Source: an uncultured Bacteroidales bacterium (lineage in GTDB: Bacteria; Bacteroidota; Bacteroidia; Bacteroidales; P3). From it: a stretch of DNA of 64,000 nucleotides. The notes beneath the pieces are model-generated. The model made no database searches. It was not told the origin of the DNA and was given only the letters and a program-made list of their open reading frames with translations. Location: contig CAJOMZ010000012.1 of the NCBI GenBank assembly GCA_905236645.1, forward strand, positions 1-64,000, written 5' to 3'. Positions 39,873 through 49,138 of the stretch are shown in pieces. Numbering within the stretch: the first letter of the stretch is position 1; the number at the start of each line of letters is the position of its first letter. The translations under genes and the position numbers were made by a program.

Positions 39873-40346
39873 TCAGAATATTTCCTTGATTGTGTGCGGT
39901 ATGCTGTTGATTATGAACGAATCGCCCACGGTCTTGCCTTTGAGCGCAAGGTAGATGGGCGTCTGGGCGCTGATGGCAAAGCAGTATTGCATACCGGTCG
40001 GCGACGAGGCGTCGTTGACAACGAATTTGCCTGCGCCGATGCTCAGAAAGAACTGCTGCTTGTCTGTGACCACAACGGCTCCGTGCTCGGCGCGGTCGAA
40101 GGGCGGCATACGTAGCGCCTCCTGCAGGTAGCGCAGGCTGGCGTTGGCGTTGCTAAGCTGCTTGGCGTACATATCGCGCGCCCGCATCATCTTGGTGCGG
40201 TAGCTGTCGTAGCGGTCCACATTGGCGCCATAGTCGTTGCTCTGCTGCTGCGCCGAGTCCATCTCCTGCTTGGCTACGCCGGCAATGTGCTGCTGATGGG
40301 CAATGCAGGCGTTGACCACTCTTATGCGTTTCTCTTCGCGTGTCAT
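39873..40346 (-). CDS. GreA/GreB-C-terminal-like protein
   Basis: N-terminal coiled coil and FVVNDASSPTGMQYCFAISAQTPIYLALKGKTVGDSF; start trimmed to 40346. Confidence 0.55.
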   Translation of the reverse strand: MTREEKRIRVVNACIAHQQHIAGVAKQEMDSAQQQSNDYGANVDRYDSYRTKMMRARDMYAKQLSNANASLRYLQEALRMPPFDRAEHGAVVVTDKQQFFLSIGAGKFVVNDASSPTGMQYCFAISAQTPIYLALKGKTVGDSFIINSIPHTIKEIF

Positions 40347-40361
40347 ATAGGCTGGTATTGA

Positions 40362-40394
40362 AAAAGGACAACCGCAGACTGTGGCTGTCCTTTT
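40362..40394. terminator. terminator hairpin after the aminotransferase
   Basis: AAAAGGACAaCCgcagactgtGGcTGTCCTTTT. Confidence 0.7.
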
Positions 40395-40415
40395 CAATGT
40401 TCTTATAATCAGGTA

Positions 40416-41633
40416 TTAGTGAGTGCGTCCCGGGTAGACTTTCAGGGCCTCCTCGAGGCACTTGACGGCGGCCTTCAGGTCCTCTTTGCAGAGGCAGTAG
40501 GTGATGCGTGCCTGATGGCGTCCGCGCTCGGGGTCGACATAGAAGCCCGTGGCCGGGGCCAGCATAACGGTGGCTCCGTTATAGCTGAAGTCGGTCAGCA
40601 GCCACTGGCAGAACTTGTCGCTGTCGTCGACCGGAAGGTCGATGACGGTGTAGAAGGCACCCTTCGGCATCGGGCAGAAGCAGCCGGGTATCTTGTTGAT
40701 TCCCTCAACGATGACGTTGCGGCGCGACACGTATTCGGCCTGCACTTTGTCGAAGTATTCCTGTGGGGTGTCGACAGCGGCCTCGGCGAAAATCTGGCCG
40801 AACGACGGCGGCGACAGACGGGCCTGGGCCAGACGCATTGCGATGGCGTAGACCTCGCTGTTGCGTGTCACCATACATCCCACGCGGGCACCGCAGGCGC
40901 TGTAGCGCTTCGAGACGGAGTCGAAAAGGATGACGTTGCGCTCGAGGCCTTCAAGCTGCATAACGCTGAAGTGCTTGTGGCCGTCGTAGCAGAACTCGCG
41001 ATACACCTCGTCGGCAAAGAGGAACAGGTCGTACTTCTTCACCAGTCCGGCAACCTTGAGCAGCTCCTCGTGGGTGTAGAGATAGCCCGTGGGGTTGTTG
41101 GGGTTGCAGATCATAATGGCCTTGGTGCGGGGCGTGATGACCTTCTCAAAGTCCTCGATCGGAGGCAGGGCGAAGCCGGTCTTGATGTCGCTCGGGATGG
41201 TGACGATCTTGGCGTCGCACAGCTTGGCGAAGGTGTTGTAGTTGGTATAATAAGGCTCGGGAATGATGATTTCGTCGCCCGGGTTGAGGCATACGGTGAA
41301 GGCCATCTGCAGGGCCTCGCTGCCGCCGGTGGTGACGAGCACCTGGTTGGGAGTCACGTCGATGCCGTGGCGGTGGTAGTAGTTGCACAGCGCGCGGCGG
41401 TAGCTTAAGATGCCTGCCGAGTGGCTGTATTCCAGAACGCCTTTGCTGTCAGGCAGCTCGCGTGCCTTTTCGGCCAAAGCGGCCAGGGCTCCTTTGGGGG
41501 TCTCGATGTCGGGCTGGCCGATGTTGAGGTGGTACACGTGGATGCCACGCTCTTTGGCGGCGTCGGAGAAGGGGACAAGCTTGCGGATTGCCGACTGCGG
41601 CAGATCCAGTCCTTTGTTCGAAATGCTTGGCAT
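40416..41633 (-). CDS. PLP-dependent aminotransferase class I/II
   Basis: HLNIGQPDIETPKGAL, NPNNPTGYLYT, FADEVYREFCYDG, SVSKRYSACGAR. Confidence 0.93.
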   Translation of the reverse strand: MPSISNKGLDLPQSAIRKLVPFSDAAKERGIHVYHLNIGQPDIETPKGALAALAEKARELPDSKGVLEYSHSAGILSYRRALCNYYHRHGIDVTPNQVLVTTGGSEALQMAFTVCLNPGDEIIIPEPYYTNYNTFAKLCDAKIVTIPSDIKTGFALPPIEDFEKVITPRTKAIMICNPNNPTGYLYTHEELLKVAGLVKKYDLFLFADEVYREFCYDGHKHFSVMQLEGLERNVILFDSVSKRYSACGARVGCMVTRNSEVYAIAMRLAQARLSPPSFGQIFAEAAVDTPQEYFDKVQAEYVSRRNVIVEGINKIPGCFCPMPKGAFYTVIDLPVDDSDKFCQWLLTDFSYNGATVMLAPATGFYVDPERGRHQARITYCLCKEDLKAAVKCLEEALKVYPGRTH

Positions 41634-41660
41634 AAGTTGTTGTTTGTTTTGCAGTGTGTT

Positions 41661-42098
41661 TTATTCAATGATGGTGCCTTTGATCTTCAGCGTCAGGCGG
41701 GGAGCGTTGATTGAGTTGCTCGAAACGGTGATGGTCTTGGTGAAGCTTTGCGGCGAGGTGTTGGTGTTGTAGCGCACCTTGATGGTGCCGGTCTTGCCGG
41801 GCATAATGGGCTCCTTGGTCCAGGTGGGCACGGTGCAGCCGCAGCTTGCCTTTACGTTGCTCAGAATCAGAGGCTCGTTGCCGGTGTTGGTGAAGACGAA
41901 CTCGCAGTTGCCGTCGCCACCTTTCTTGACCTTGCCGTAGTCGTGCACCTGCTCGGCAAACTCGATCTGGGGACCGTTGAGGGGCTTCTCTGCAACGGCG
42001 GCGTTGTCGTTAGTGTTCTTGTCTTGCTTTGCTTCTTGGGCATTCAGCGCTGTCAGCGACAGGCCCACAAATAAACTTAACAAAAAGAGTTTCTTCAT
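41661..42098 (-). CDS. DUF1573 domain protein
   Basis: FAEQVHDYGKVKKGGDGNCEFVFTNTGNEPLILSNVKASCGCTVPTWTKEPIMPGKTG. Confidence 0.9.
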   Translation of the reverse strand: MKKLFLLSLFVGLSLTALNAQEAKQDKNTNDNAAVAEKPLNGPQIEFAEQVHDYGKVKKGGDGNCEFVFTNTGNEPLILSNVKASCGCTVPTWTKEPIMPGKTGTIKVRYNTNTSPQSFTKTITVSSNSINAPRLTLKIKGTIIE

Positions 42099-42323
42099 TT
42101 TAAAACGATTTTTTGATTGTTCTTAATGCTTTTTTCTGATGCAAAAATACACTTTTTTTTAATCGTGTAACCTTTATTTGCTTTTTTTATTGTGATTTTA
42201 TGTTTTTTTATGTTTTGTTGTCCGGGGCTGTTTTTGATGTTTAGTACCGCCAAAGGGCTTTTTATTGCACCCTGCCGTCGAGGGACGTCCGAGGCACTTT
42301 CGAGGGACCAACTCCGTCCGTTG

Positions 42324-42406
42324 TACAATATATGTACAATACTTGTACAATACTTGTACAATTGGTAAACGTACAAATATTGTACAAGTATTGTACATAT
42401 ATTGTA
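42324..42406. repeat. Family B inverted tandem-array element, copy 1 (B1)
   Basis: 36-nt left arm TACAATATATGTACAATACTTGTACAATACTTGTAC; 11-nt loop AATTGGTAAAC; complementary right arm with one mismatch; left flank ACCAACTCCGTCCG. Confidence 0.97.
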
Positions 42407-42507
42407 GGGGCGGTGCGGCGGCGGGCGGAACAGGGCCGGAGGCGGCGCAAAACCTTGCAAATCGGGGCGTGGAGGCCGATTATTAAAAAATATTTCTATA
42501 AATAGGC

Positions 42508-42536
42508 TTGCAATTAAAAAATAATGTGTATCTTTG
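42508..42536 (+). promoter_or_regulatory. promoter of the oxidoreductase operon
   Basis: TTG-N18-TATCTTTG. Confidence 0.6.
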
Positions 42537-42593
42537 CAAACTTGATTGTGTAAATTTTTTTAACGCAAATATTAATCGTATAAAACTAACATT

Positions 42594-42812
42594 ATGGCAT
42601 TTAAAGGACAAATAGTTATCGACACCGAGCGCTGCAAAGGCTGCGGAGTGTGCCTTGAGGCCTGCCCTATGCACTGCATCGAGCTGTCGAAAAATGTAAA
42701 CGGCAAGGGTTACAACTTTACCCAGACCGTAAATGACAACTGCATCGGTTGCGCATCGTGCGCCATCGTGTGCCCGGATGGTGTTATCTCCGTCTACAAG
42801 GTTAAATGTTAA
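42594..42812 (+). CDS. 2-oxoacid:ferredoxin oxidoreductase, 4Fe-4S delta subunit
   Basis: CKGCGVCLEACPMHC and CIGCASCAIVCPDG. Confidence 0.93.
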   Translation: MAFKGQIVIDTERCKGCGVCLEACPMHCIELSKNVNGKGYNFTQTVNDNCIGCASCAIVCPDGVISVYKVKC

Positions 42813-42832
42813 ACAAGTAAAAGAATCATAAA

Positions 42833-43915
42833 ATGGCAAAAGAACTGAAATTAATGAAGGGCAATGAGGCTATTGCCCGCGCTATGATTGCCAGCGGTAC
42901 GGACGGCTATTTCGGCTATCCTATCACTCCGCAGTCGGAAGTTATGGAAACGCTTATGGCCGAAAAACCTTGGGAAACAACAGGTATGGTTGTCCTGCAG
43001 GCCGAATCGGAACTGGCTTCTATCAATATGGTCTACGGCGGTGCGGCCACAGGCAAGAAGGTTGCCACTTCCTCCTCGTCGCCGGGAATCTCGCTGATGG
43101 CCGAAGGCCTCACTTACCTTGCCGGCGCCGAAATCCCCTGTGTCGTTATGAACGCTATGCGCGGCGGCCCCGGCCTGGGCACCATCCAGCCCGCACAGAG
43201 CGACTATTTCCAGAGCACCAAGGGCGGCGGCCACGGCGACTATCAGCTCTACGTCCTCGCCCCCTCGTCGGTCCAGGAAATGTACGACTTCGTCTTCGAC
43301 GCCTGGGACATCGCCTTCAAGTATCGCAATCCGGTCCTGATTCTCACCGACGGCGCTATCGGCCAGTGTATGGAGAAATGCTACACCCGCGAATACGTCC
43401 CGCGCTGGACCGAGGAAGAACGCCGCGCCAAGGCCCCGTGGGGCACCTGGGGCAAGCCGGCAACGCGTCCGCACAACATCATCACTTCGCTTGAGCTCGA
43501 CTCGGCACGCCAGGAGGTTTTCAACCAGAAACTCCAGAAGAAATACGCCCGGATGAAGGAAGAAGACGTCCGCTATGAGGCCCTCAACTGCGACGACGCC
43601 GACTATATCTTCGTGGCCTACGGCACCTCGGCACGCATCTGTATGAAGTCGATGCAGCTGGCCCGCGAAAAAGGCCTCAAGGTCGGTCTGCTCCGTCCTA
43701 TCACTCTTTATCCTTTCCCGTCCAAGCAAATCGCAGAACTGGCCAGCCGAGTCAAAGGTATGCTCTGCGTAGAGATGAGCGCCGGCCAGATGATTGAGGA
43801 TGTCAAACTGGCTGCCGACTGCAAGATCCCCATCGAGCACTACGGCCGTTTCGGTGGCATCATCCCCACTCCGGAAGAGGTTCTTGAAGCAATGGAAAAC
43901 AAAATCATAAAATAA
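42833..43915 (+). CDS. 2-oxoacid:ferredoxin oxidoreductase alpha subunit (VorB-like)
   Basis: GNEAIARAMIASGTDGYFGYPITPQSEVMETL. Confidence 0.93.
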   Translation: MAKELKLMKGNEAIARAMIASGTDGYFGYPITPQSEVMETLMAEKPWETTGMVVLQAESELASINMVYGGAATGKKVATSSSSPGISLMAEGLTYLAGAEIPCVVMNAMRGGPGLGTIQPAQSDYFQSTKGGGHGDYQLYVLAPSSVQEMYDFVFDAWDIAFKYRNPVLILTDGAIGQCMEKCYTREYVPRWTEEERRAKAPWGTWGKPATRPHNIITSLELDSARQEVFNQKLQKKYARMKEEDVRYEALNCDDADYIFVAYGTSARICMKSMQLAREKGLKVGLLRPITLYPFPSKQIAELASRVKGMLCVEMSAGQMIEDVKLAADCKIPIEHYGRFGGIIPTPEEVLEAMENKIIK

Positions 43916-43922
43916 GACAACA

Positions 43923-44702
43923 ATGGCAAATTTAGATATAGTAAAACCTGAGAACCTGGTTTATCAGAAATCAAAAGTCCTGACGGACGCCGTTATGCAC
44001 TATTGCCCGGGCTGCGGCCACGGCACGGCTCACCGCATCATCGCCGAGGTCATTGAGGAACTCGGCATTCAAGACAAAACCATCGGCGTCTCCCCTGTGG
44101 GATGCTCCGTGATGGCTTACAATTATTTCGACGTCGACTTCCAGGAGGCAGCCCACGGCCGCGCCCCCGCTGTCGCCACCGCCATCAAGCGCCTCAACCC
44201 CGACTGCTATGTGTTCACATACCAGGGCGACGGCGACCTGGCAGCCATCGGCACCGCCGAGACCATCCACGCCTGCAACCGCGGCGAGAACATCACTATG
44301 GTGTTCATCAACAACGCTATCTACGGTATGACCGGCGGCCAGATGGCCCCGACCACGCTGCTTGGTATGAAGACCGCCACCACGCCTTACGGCCGCGACC
44401 AGAAGCTTAACGGCTGGCCCTTCCAGGTCACCGAACTGCTGGCTCAGCTGCCGGGCACCTATTATGTGACCCGCCAGAGCGTCCACACTCCCGCCAATGT
44501 CCGCAAGGCCAAGGCTGCCCTCAAGAAGGCTTTTGAGAACCAGAAGCTTGAGAAGGGTGTCAGCTTCGTGGAGATTGTCTCGAGCTGCAACTCGGGCTGG
44601 AAGATGACCCCCGTGCAGGCCAACAAGTGGATGGAGGAGAATATGTTCCCGCAGTATCCGCTCGGCGACATCAAGGTTGACGGCGAAATAGTTAAGAAAT
44701 AA
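43923..44702 (+). CDS. 2-oxoacid:ferredoxin oxidoreductase beta subunit (TPP-binding)
   Basis: HYCPGCGHGTAHRII; GDGDLAAIGTAETIHACNRGENITMVFINNAIYGMTGGQMAPTTLLG. Confidence 0.95.
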   Translation: MANLDIVKPENLVYQKSKVLTDAVMHYCPGCGHGTAHRIIAEVIEELGIQDKTIGVSPVGCSVMAYNYFDVDFQEAAHGRAPAVATAIKRLNPDCYVFTYQGDGDLAAIGTAETIHACNRGENITMVFINNAIYGMTGGQMAPTTLLGMKTATTPYGRDQKLNGWPFQVTELLAQLPGTYYVTRQSVHTPANVRKAKAALKKAFENQKLEKGVSFVEIVSSCNSGWKMTPVQANKWMEENMFPQYPLGDIKVDGEIVKK

Positions 44703-44783
44703 ATTATTTTTGAAGGAAAAGTGTGAAGAGGTCACAGCGCCTTCAAACTCTTAAACCTTTAAACTTTTTAAACCCTTAAAACA

Positions 44784-45335
44784 ATGACAGAAGAAATAAT
44801 CATCGCCGGTTTCGGTGGACAGGGCGTCCTCTCGATGGGTAAAATCCTTGCCTACTCTGGCGTTATGGAAGATAAAGAAGTGCTCTGGATGCCTTCCTAC
44901 GGCCCGGAGCAGCGCGGCGGTACGGCCAACGTCACCGTCATCGTCAGCGACGAGCGCATCAGCTCGCCCATCATCAGCAAGTTCGACACTGCTATCGTCC
45001 TCAACCAGCAGTCGCTCGACAAGTTTGAGAAGAGCGTAAAGCCTGGCGGAATGCTGATCTACGACCCGAACGGCATCACCCACGAGCCTACACGTCGCGA
45101 CATCAACATCTACAAGATCCCTGCAACGGAGAAGGCTACCGAGAAGGGCATCGCCAAGGTGTTCAATATGATTGTCCTCGGTGGTTTCCTGAAGCTGAAA
45201 CCCATCGTCGGCAGCGAGTTCATCCACAAGGGCCTCGAGAAATCTCTGCCCGCTCGTCACCACGCCCTCATTCCTCAGAACGAGGAGGCTATCGAGCTTG
45301 GCAAGACCCTCATCGAGCCTGTGTTCACACTCTAA
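44784..45335 (+). CDS. 2-oxoacid:ferredoxin oxidoreductase gamma subunit
   Basis: IIIAGFGGQGVLSMGKILAYSGVMEDKEVLWMPSYGPEQRGGTANVTVIVSDE. Confidence 0.94.
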   Translation: MTEEIIIAGFGGQGVLSMGKILAYSGVMEDKEVLWMPSYGPEQRGGTANVTVIVSDERISSPIISKFDTAIVLNQQSLDKFEKSVKPGGMLIYDPNGITHEPTRRDINIYKIPATEKATEKGIAKVFNMIVLGGFLKLKPIVGSEFIHKGLEKSLPARHHALIPQNEEAIELGKTLIEPVFTL

Positions 45336-45346
45336 TGGATTCGGAG

Positions 45347-45368
45347 GTCCGCGCCTTACGGCGCGGAC
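45347..45368 (+). terminator. hairpin after the gamma subunit gene
   Basis: GTCCGCGCC-ttac-GGCGCGGAC. Confidence 0.6.
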
Positions 45369-45379
45369 TCAGAAATAGT

Positions 45380-45410
45380 ATAGTGCCGCCCGCGCAGCGG
45401 GTGGCACTAT
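45380..45410 (+). terminator. second hairpin after the gamma subunit gene
   Basis: ATAGTGCCGCCCGC-gca-GCGGGTGGCACTAT (one G-U). Confidence 0.6.
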
Positions 45411-45466
45411 TTAATATGCCTAATCAGCCTAAAATGCCTAACTTGCCTAATCCTCCAACTAACACA

Positions 45467-45985
45467 ATGAAACAAACAACCCTGTGCTACCTTGAGCGCG
45501 GCAACCAGTACCTGATGCTGCACCGTGTCAAAAAGGCCAACGACGCCAGCCACGACAAGTGGATTGGGGTAGGAGGCAAGTGCGAGGCCGACGAAAGCCC
45601 TGATGAGTGTATGCTGCGCGAGGTGAAGGAGGAGACCGGCCTTACGGTCACCTCGTGGCGATATCGTGGCATAGTCACTTTTATCTCTGATATCTGGCCC
45701 TGTGAATATATGCATCTTTTCACTGCCGACCGCTGGCGTGCAGGCATCTTGCCACCCAATGAGGACGATGCAGCCTCTCTTGTCTCTGAATTGCCCGATT
45801 GTGACGAGGGAGACCTTGAATGGGTCGACAAAGAGCGTCTTTTCGGCCTTGCCCTATGGCCCGGCGACCGCATCTTCCTCCGTCTGATAATGAATCACGA
45901 CCAGCCTTTCTTCTCACTCAAACTGGTATACGAGGGCGACGACCTCGTGGCCGCTAAATTGGACGGTCGTCAATTGCCTTTGTAG
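45467..45985 (+). CDS. NUDIX hydrolase (8-oxo-dGTP diphosphatase-like)
   Basis: GVGGKCEADESPDECMLREVKEETGL NUDIX box; start trimmed to 45467. Confidence 0.88.
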   Translation: MKQTTLCYLERGNQYLMLHRVKKANDASHDKWIGVGGKCEADESPDECMLREVKEETGLTVTSWRYRGIVTFISDIWPCEYMHLFTADRWRAGILPPNEDDAASLVSELPDCDEGDLEWVDKERLFGLALWPGDRIFLRLIMNHDQPFFSLKLVYEGDDLVAAKLDGRQLPL

Positions 45986-46050
45986 CCTTTGCTTGAAGTG
46001 TGTGCACGCAGTTAAACTGTTAGTGTAACAGGTGCGTATGATTATGCAAA

Positions 46051-46078
46051 AAAAAGCATCGGTTTTCCGATGCTTTTT
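46051..46078. terminator. bidirectional terminator
   Basis: AAAAAGCATCGG-tttt-CCGATGCTTTTT. Confidence 0.85.
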
Positions 46079-46099
46079 CTTTCTGACAAAGGGTATCGC

Positions 46100-46234
46100 T
46101 TATTCAGCGTTGATGATGGCTTTGTGGACAGCGTTCCAGCCAGCAGCATTCAGACCCCAGTTGTTCGTGGAGTTCTTGTTGCCCTGAACTCTCACTTTTC
46201 TTCTCTTTACTTTTTTGTTTGCATTAATACCCAT
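46100..46234 (-). CDS. 44-aa basic small protein, absent from the supplied ORF track
   Basis: MGINANKKVKRRKVRVQGNKNSTNNWGLNAAGWNAVHKAIINAE*; own promoter upstream and terminator downstream. Confidence 0.7.
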   Translation of the reverse strand: MGINANKKVKRRKVRVQGNKNSTNNWGLNAAGWNAVHKAIINAE

Positions 46235-46276
46235 AATACACTATAATTTTATTGTTCAACTTCTTGGTTGTTAGTT

Positions 46277-46298
46277 AGAAAGAGCGGATGCTCTTTCT
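46277..46298 (-). promoter_or_regulatory. 5'-UTR hairpin of the 44-aa ORF
   Basis: AGAAAGAGC-ATCC-GCTCTTTCT perfect 9-bp stem. Confidence 0.7.
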
Positions 46299-46310
46299 GA
46301 AAAGGTTTTG

Positions 46311-46342
46311 CAAAGATACATCAATTATTTGGACTGCACAAA
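46311..46342 (-). promoter_or_regulatory. promoter of the 44-aa ORF
   Basis: Minus strand TTTG-N20-TATCTTTG. Confidence 0.7.
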
Positions 46343-46366
46343 TTATTTTCTATTTTTAACGAATAT

Positions 46367-47914
46367 TTATCCTTCAAGGTGCTCTTTGCGTAGCAGGTCA
46401 TTGACGGTCTTCACAGGGTTGAAAGTGGCCAGAGGCACCTCGACAAAGAGGGTTATCCATTCGGCCATTGCGCCGTTCCAGAGGCCTGGCAGTTCCTGTG
46501 ACTTCAGCGTCACGGCTCCTTTGGTCTTCTTGCTGATGAAGCCTGTAGCGGGGTCTACGTATTTACGTAGGTTGAAACGGCGTCCGCGGTAGTCCTTGGT
46601 GCCGCATACCAAATCAACGGGATTGAAGTGCGTGGAGGAGGTAAGGATTCTTTCCTGTTCGGGGTCTTTGCGGTTGATTTGCGCGGTCTCCACGACTTGC
46701 AAGCTTCTGATTCCTTGTGTGTTCTCGGTGAAGAAAGGCCCTCCTCCAGGCTCGCCTTGATTCTTAACCATTCCACATACGCGGATAGGGCGGTTCAACT
46801 TGTCGCGCAGGATAGCAGCCTTTTCACGGTCACTCTTCTTCGAGAAGTCGGCAGGCAAAGCTATTTGCAGTTTGTCTTTGGCAAACAGGGCTGCTTTTTG
46901 CAGGGTCTTCTTGTCGGGTTTCTGTCCGAGAAGTCTAATATACTCAAAGGTTTGTGCCTGGAGTTCAAGCAACAGTCCTGCCAACACTTGCTTATAGATA
47001 ATGGTGGTGTGCTTCATCCAGTCGGGCACCACGTTGTCTATATTCTTTATAAATATAATGTCGGCGTTGCAGTCGTTCAGGTTCTCGATCAGGGCGCCGT
47101 GGCCGCCGGGACGGAACACCAGTTTACCATCGTCGTCACGGACGGGGTTGTTGTACTCGTCAACGGCAATGATGTCGGTATAATGCCTTTGTTCCGAGAA
47201 GGTTATGTCAAGTTGAATGTTAAGGTTCGACTCGTAATACTTCTTTACTTCGGCTATTTTTTTGCGGAAAAGCGGCTTGTGCTCGGGTGATACGGTGAAA
47301 TGAAGATGCACTTTGCCGTCGCTGCATCGAGCATACGAAGCGCCCTCAACGATGTGTTCCTCGAGCGGAGTGCGGCTCACCTCGCCATATCTGTGGAATT
47401 TAAGCAGCGCTTTTGGCAGTGAACCATAGCCAAGGTATTGCTCTTTAAGCAGATAGTTGATAACGGTAGTGAAGTCGCCACGGTCCATATAGTCGCCGAA
47501 ATCAAGCGACGAACGCTCCATACAAGCCTTCAAGTCCTCAAAGAATGCAAAAGTGCGTATGTGCTGAAGGAACTCTTTTACGGTAGGAAACTCTTTCTCA
47601 AAGTTATAGGCCACGCCGAAATAAGTGGACGAGAAAGCATATAGATCCTTGAACATACGAGTCGCAGCTCCTGATGCCGGCACGAATTTAAGTATCTTCT
47701 TCCCGCTTGCAAGTTTCTTGTATGCAGTGGAATAACGTCTTATGTCGTCATCAGACATACGTATAATTCCGCCATTGTCGACAGTAGCAGCATCCAACAG
47801 CTTTGACTTAGGAAACCCTTTACGGAAGTTCTCAATCTGTTGCGACACTTCTTCGGGCGTAAGACCCATACTTGCAATCTGTTGCAAGTCTTTGTCGCTA
47901 AAGGGGCTGTTCAT
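46367..47914 (-). CDS. DUF4301 domain protein
   Basis: 515 aa; LKFVPASGAATRMFKDLY, FRPGGHGALIENLNDC, MVKNQGEPGGGPFF. Confidence 0.85.
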   Translation of the reverse strand: MNSPFSDKDLQQIASMGLTPEEVSQQIENFRKGFPKSKLLDAATVDNGGIIRMSDDDIRRYSTAYKKLASGKKILKFVPASGAATRMFKDLYAFSSTYFGVAYNFEKEFPTVKEFLQHIRTFAFFEDLKACMERSSLDFGDYMDRGDFTTVINYLLKEQYLGYGSLPKALLKFHRYGEVSRTPLEEHIVEGASYARCSDGKVHLHFTVSPEHKPLFRKKIAEVKKYYESNLNIQLDITFSEQRHYTDIIAVDEYNNPVRDDDGKLVFRPGGHGALIENLNDCNADIIFIKNIDNVVPDWMKHTTIIYKQVLAGLLLELQAQTFEYIRLLGQKPDKKTLQKAALFAKDKLQIALPADFSKKSDREKAAILRDKLNRPIRVCGMVKNQGEPGGGPFFTENTQGIRSLQVVETAQINRKDPEQERILTSSTHFNPVDLVCGTKDYRGRRFNLRKYVDPATGFISKKTKGAVTLKSQELPGLWNGAMAEWITLFVEVPLATFNPVKTVNDLLRKEHLEG

Positions 47915-47929
47915 AGTGCAAGAAAGGGA

Positions 47930-48340
47930 CTATTTGTTGCGGTAAATGCGCTGGATCTCTGTTTCGAGATTGATAGTCGAGTAGACGGTGTCGCCCTCTT
48001 TCAGACGTATCGTGTTGTTACCCTTGCGGTAGCAGTAGAAAAGTTCGCGGGTGTAGATCGAGTCGTAGCCGGTCTCATATTCTGCCGCGACGTTGAAAAG
48101 TGCGGGGGCCGAGAAGACAGTGTCGAAATTGCCGGCGACATCGGTGTAACCCTGTGCATTTACAAAGCTGTTGTCGATGTCAATTTTTACAAAAACGCCT
48201 TGAATCGGCAGGTGTGTCACCTCGTCAACAACAGTGACTCGCACATAACAATTCGTGTCTTTGTCGCAGGAGACAAAATAGAGAGTTGATAATCCGCCTA
48301 TTAAAAAAAGGCATACGAGGGCTAAAATTTTTTTCTTCAT
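47930..48340 (-). CDS. lipoprotein of unknown function
   Basis: MKKKILALVCLFLIGGLSTLYFVSC lipobox; Ig-like beta-rich body; start trimmed. Confidence 0.6.
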   Translation of the reverse strand: MKKKILALVCLFLIGGLSTLYFVSCDKDTNCYVRVTVVDEVTHLPIQGVFVKIDIDNSFVNAQGYTDVAGNFDTVFSAPALFNVAAEYETGYDSIYTRELFYCYRKGNNTIRLKEGDTVYSTINLETEIQRIYRNK

Positions 48341-48415
48341 AAATTGAGTTTTATTTTCTGCTATTACAAATTTTTTCACTATTTTTGCAATGCAAAATTA
48401 ATAATTTTATATGGT

Positions 48416-49105
48416 ATGAAAATAAAAAAATTGACTTTTTTGTTGCTTTTTTTCGCAACGCTTACTTCCTGTCACGCTCAAGTTGCTAATAACCAGATGA
48501 AAACTGCCGAGAAAAAATATTATGTTTTAATTGAAACTTCCTATGGAAATATGACGGTGGAGCTGTATAACGAGACGCCAAAACACCGAGACAATTTCCT
48601 AAAGTTGGTAAATGAGGGTTTTTATGACGGCCTTTTATTCCACAGAGTTATAAATAATTTTATGATACAGGGCGGCGATCCCAAGTCGAAGGACGCCCGG
48701 CCGGGCCAGATGCTCGGCGACGGCAACCTGGGCTATACCGTCCCCGCCGAGTTTGTGCCTGGCTTGATACACAAGAAAGGCGCCCTCGCCGCTGCACGCC
48801 AGGGCGATGTGGTCAATCCTACCAAGGCGTCGTCTTCTTGCCAGTTCTACATAGTCCAGGGCAATGTGTGGCCGCAGGAACGCCTGCAGATGATGGCACA
48901 GCAGATGGGCAAGACCTTTGACAAACAGCAAATTGAAACCTATACCACCGTGGGCGGCACCCCACATCTCGACTATGACTACACGGTCTTCGGCCAGGTT
49001 GTCGACGGCTTGGATGTCATCGACAAGATAGCGGCCGTGAAATGCGGCCCCGGCGACCGCCCGATCGAGGATGTCAAAATGAAAATCAAGATAATCGAGC
49101 GCTGA
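48416..49105 (+). CDS. peptidyl-prolyl cis-trans isomerase, cyclophilin type (lipoprotein)
   Basis: LTSC lipobox; FHRVINNFMIQGGDP; start trimmed to 48416. Confidence 0.93.
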   Translation: MKIKKLTFLLLFFATLTSCHAQVANNQMKTAEKKYYVLIETSYGNMTVELYNETPKHRDNFLKLVNEGFYDGLLFHRVINNFMIQGGDPKSKDARPGQMLGDGNLGYTVPAEFVPGLIHKKGALAAARQGDVVNPTKASSSCQFYIVQGNVWPQERLQMMAQQMGKTFDKQQIETYTTVGGTPHLDYDYTVFGQVVDGLDVIDKIAAVKCGPGDRPIEDVKMKIKIIER

Positions 49106-49138
49106 CAACGGCGTTGCAACCAGATATTTACAAGGTAT

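Noticed and set aside
42095-42486. ORFs containing YNICTFTNCTSIVQVLYIYCTT-type peptides (also at 51357-51923 and the radC upstream extension)
   Set aside because: Translations of the TTGTACAA arrays; artefacts.
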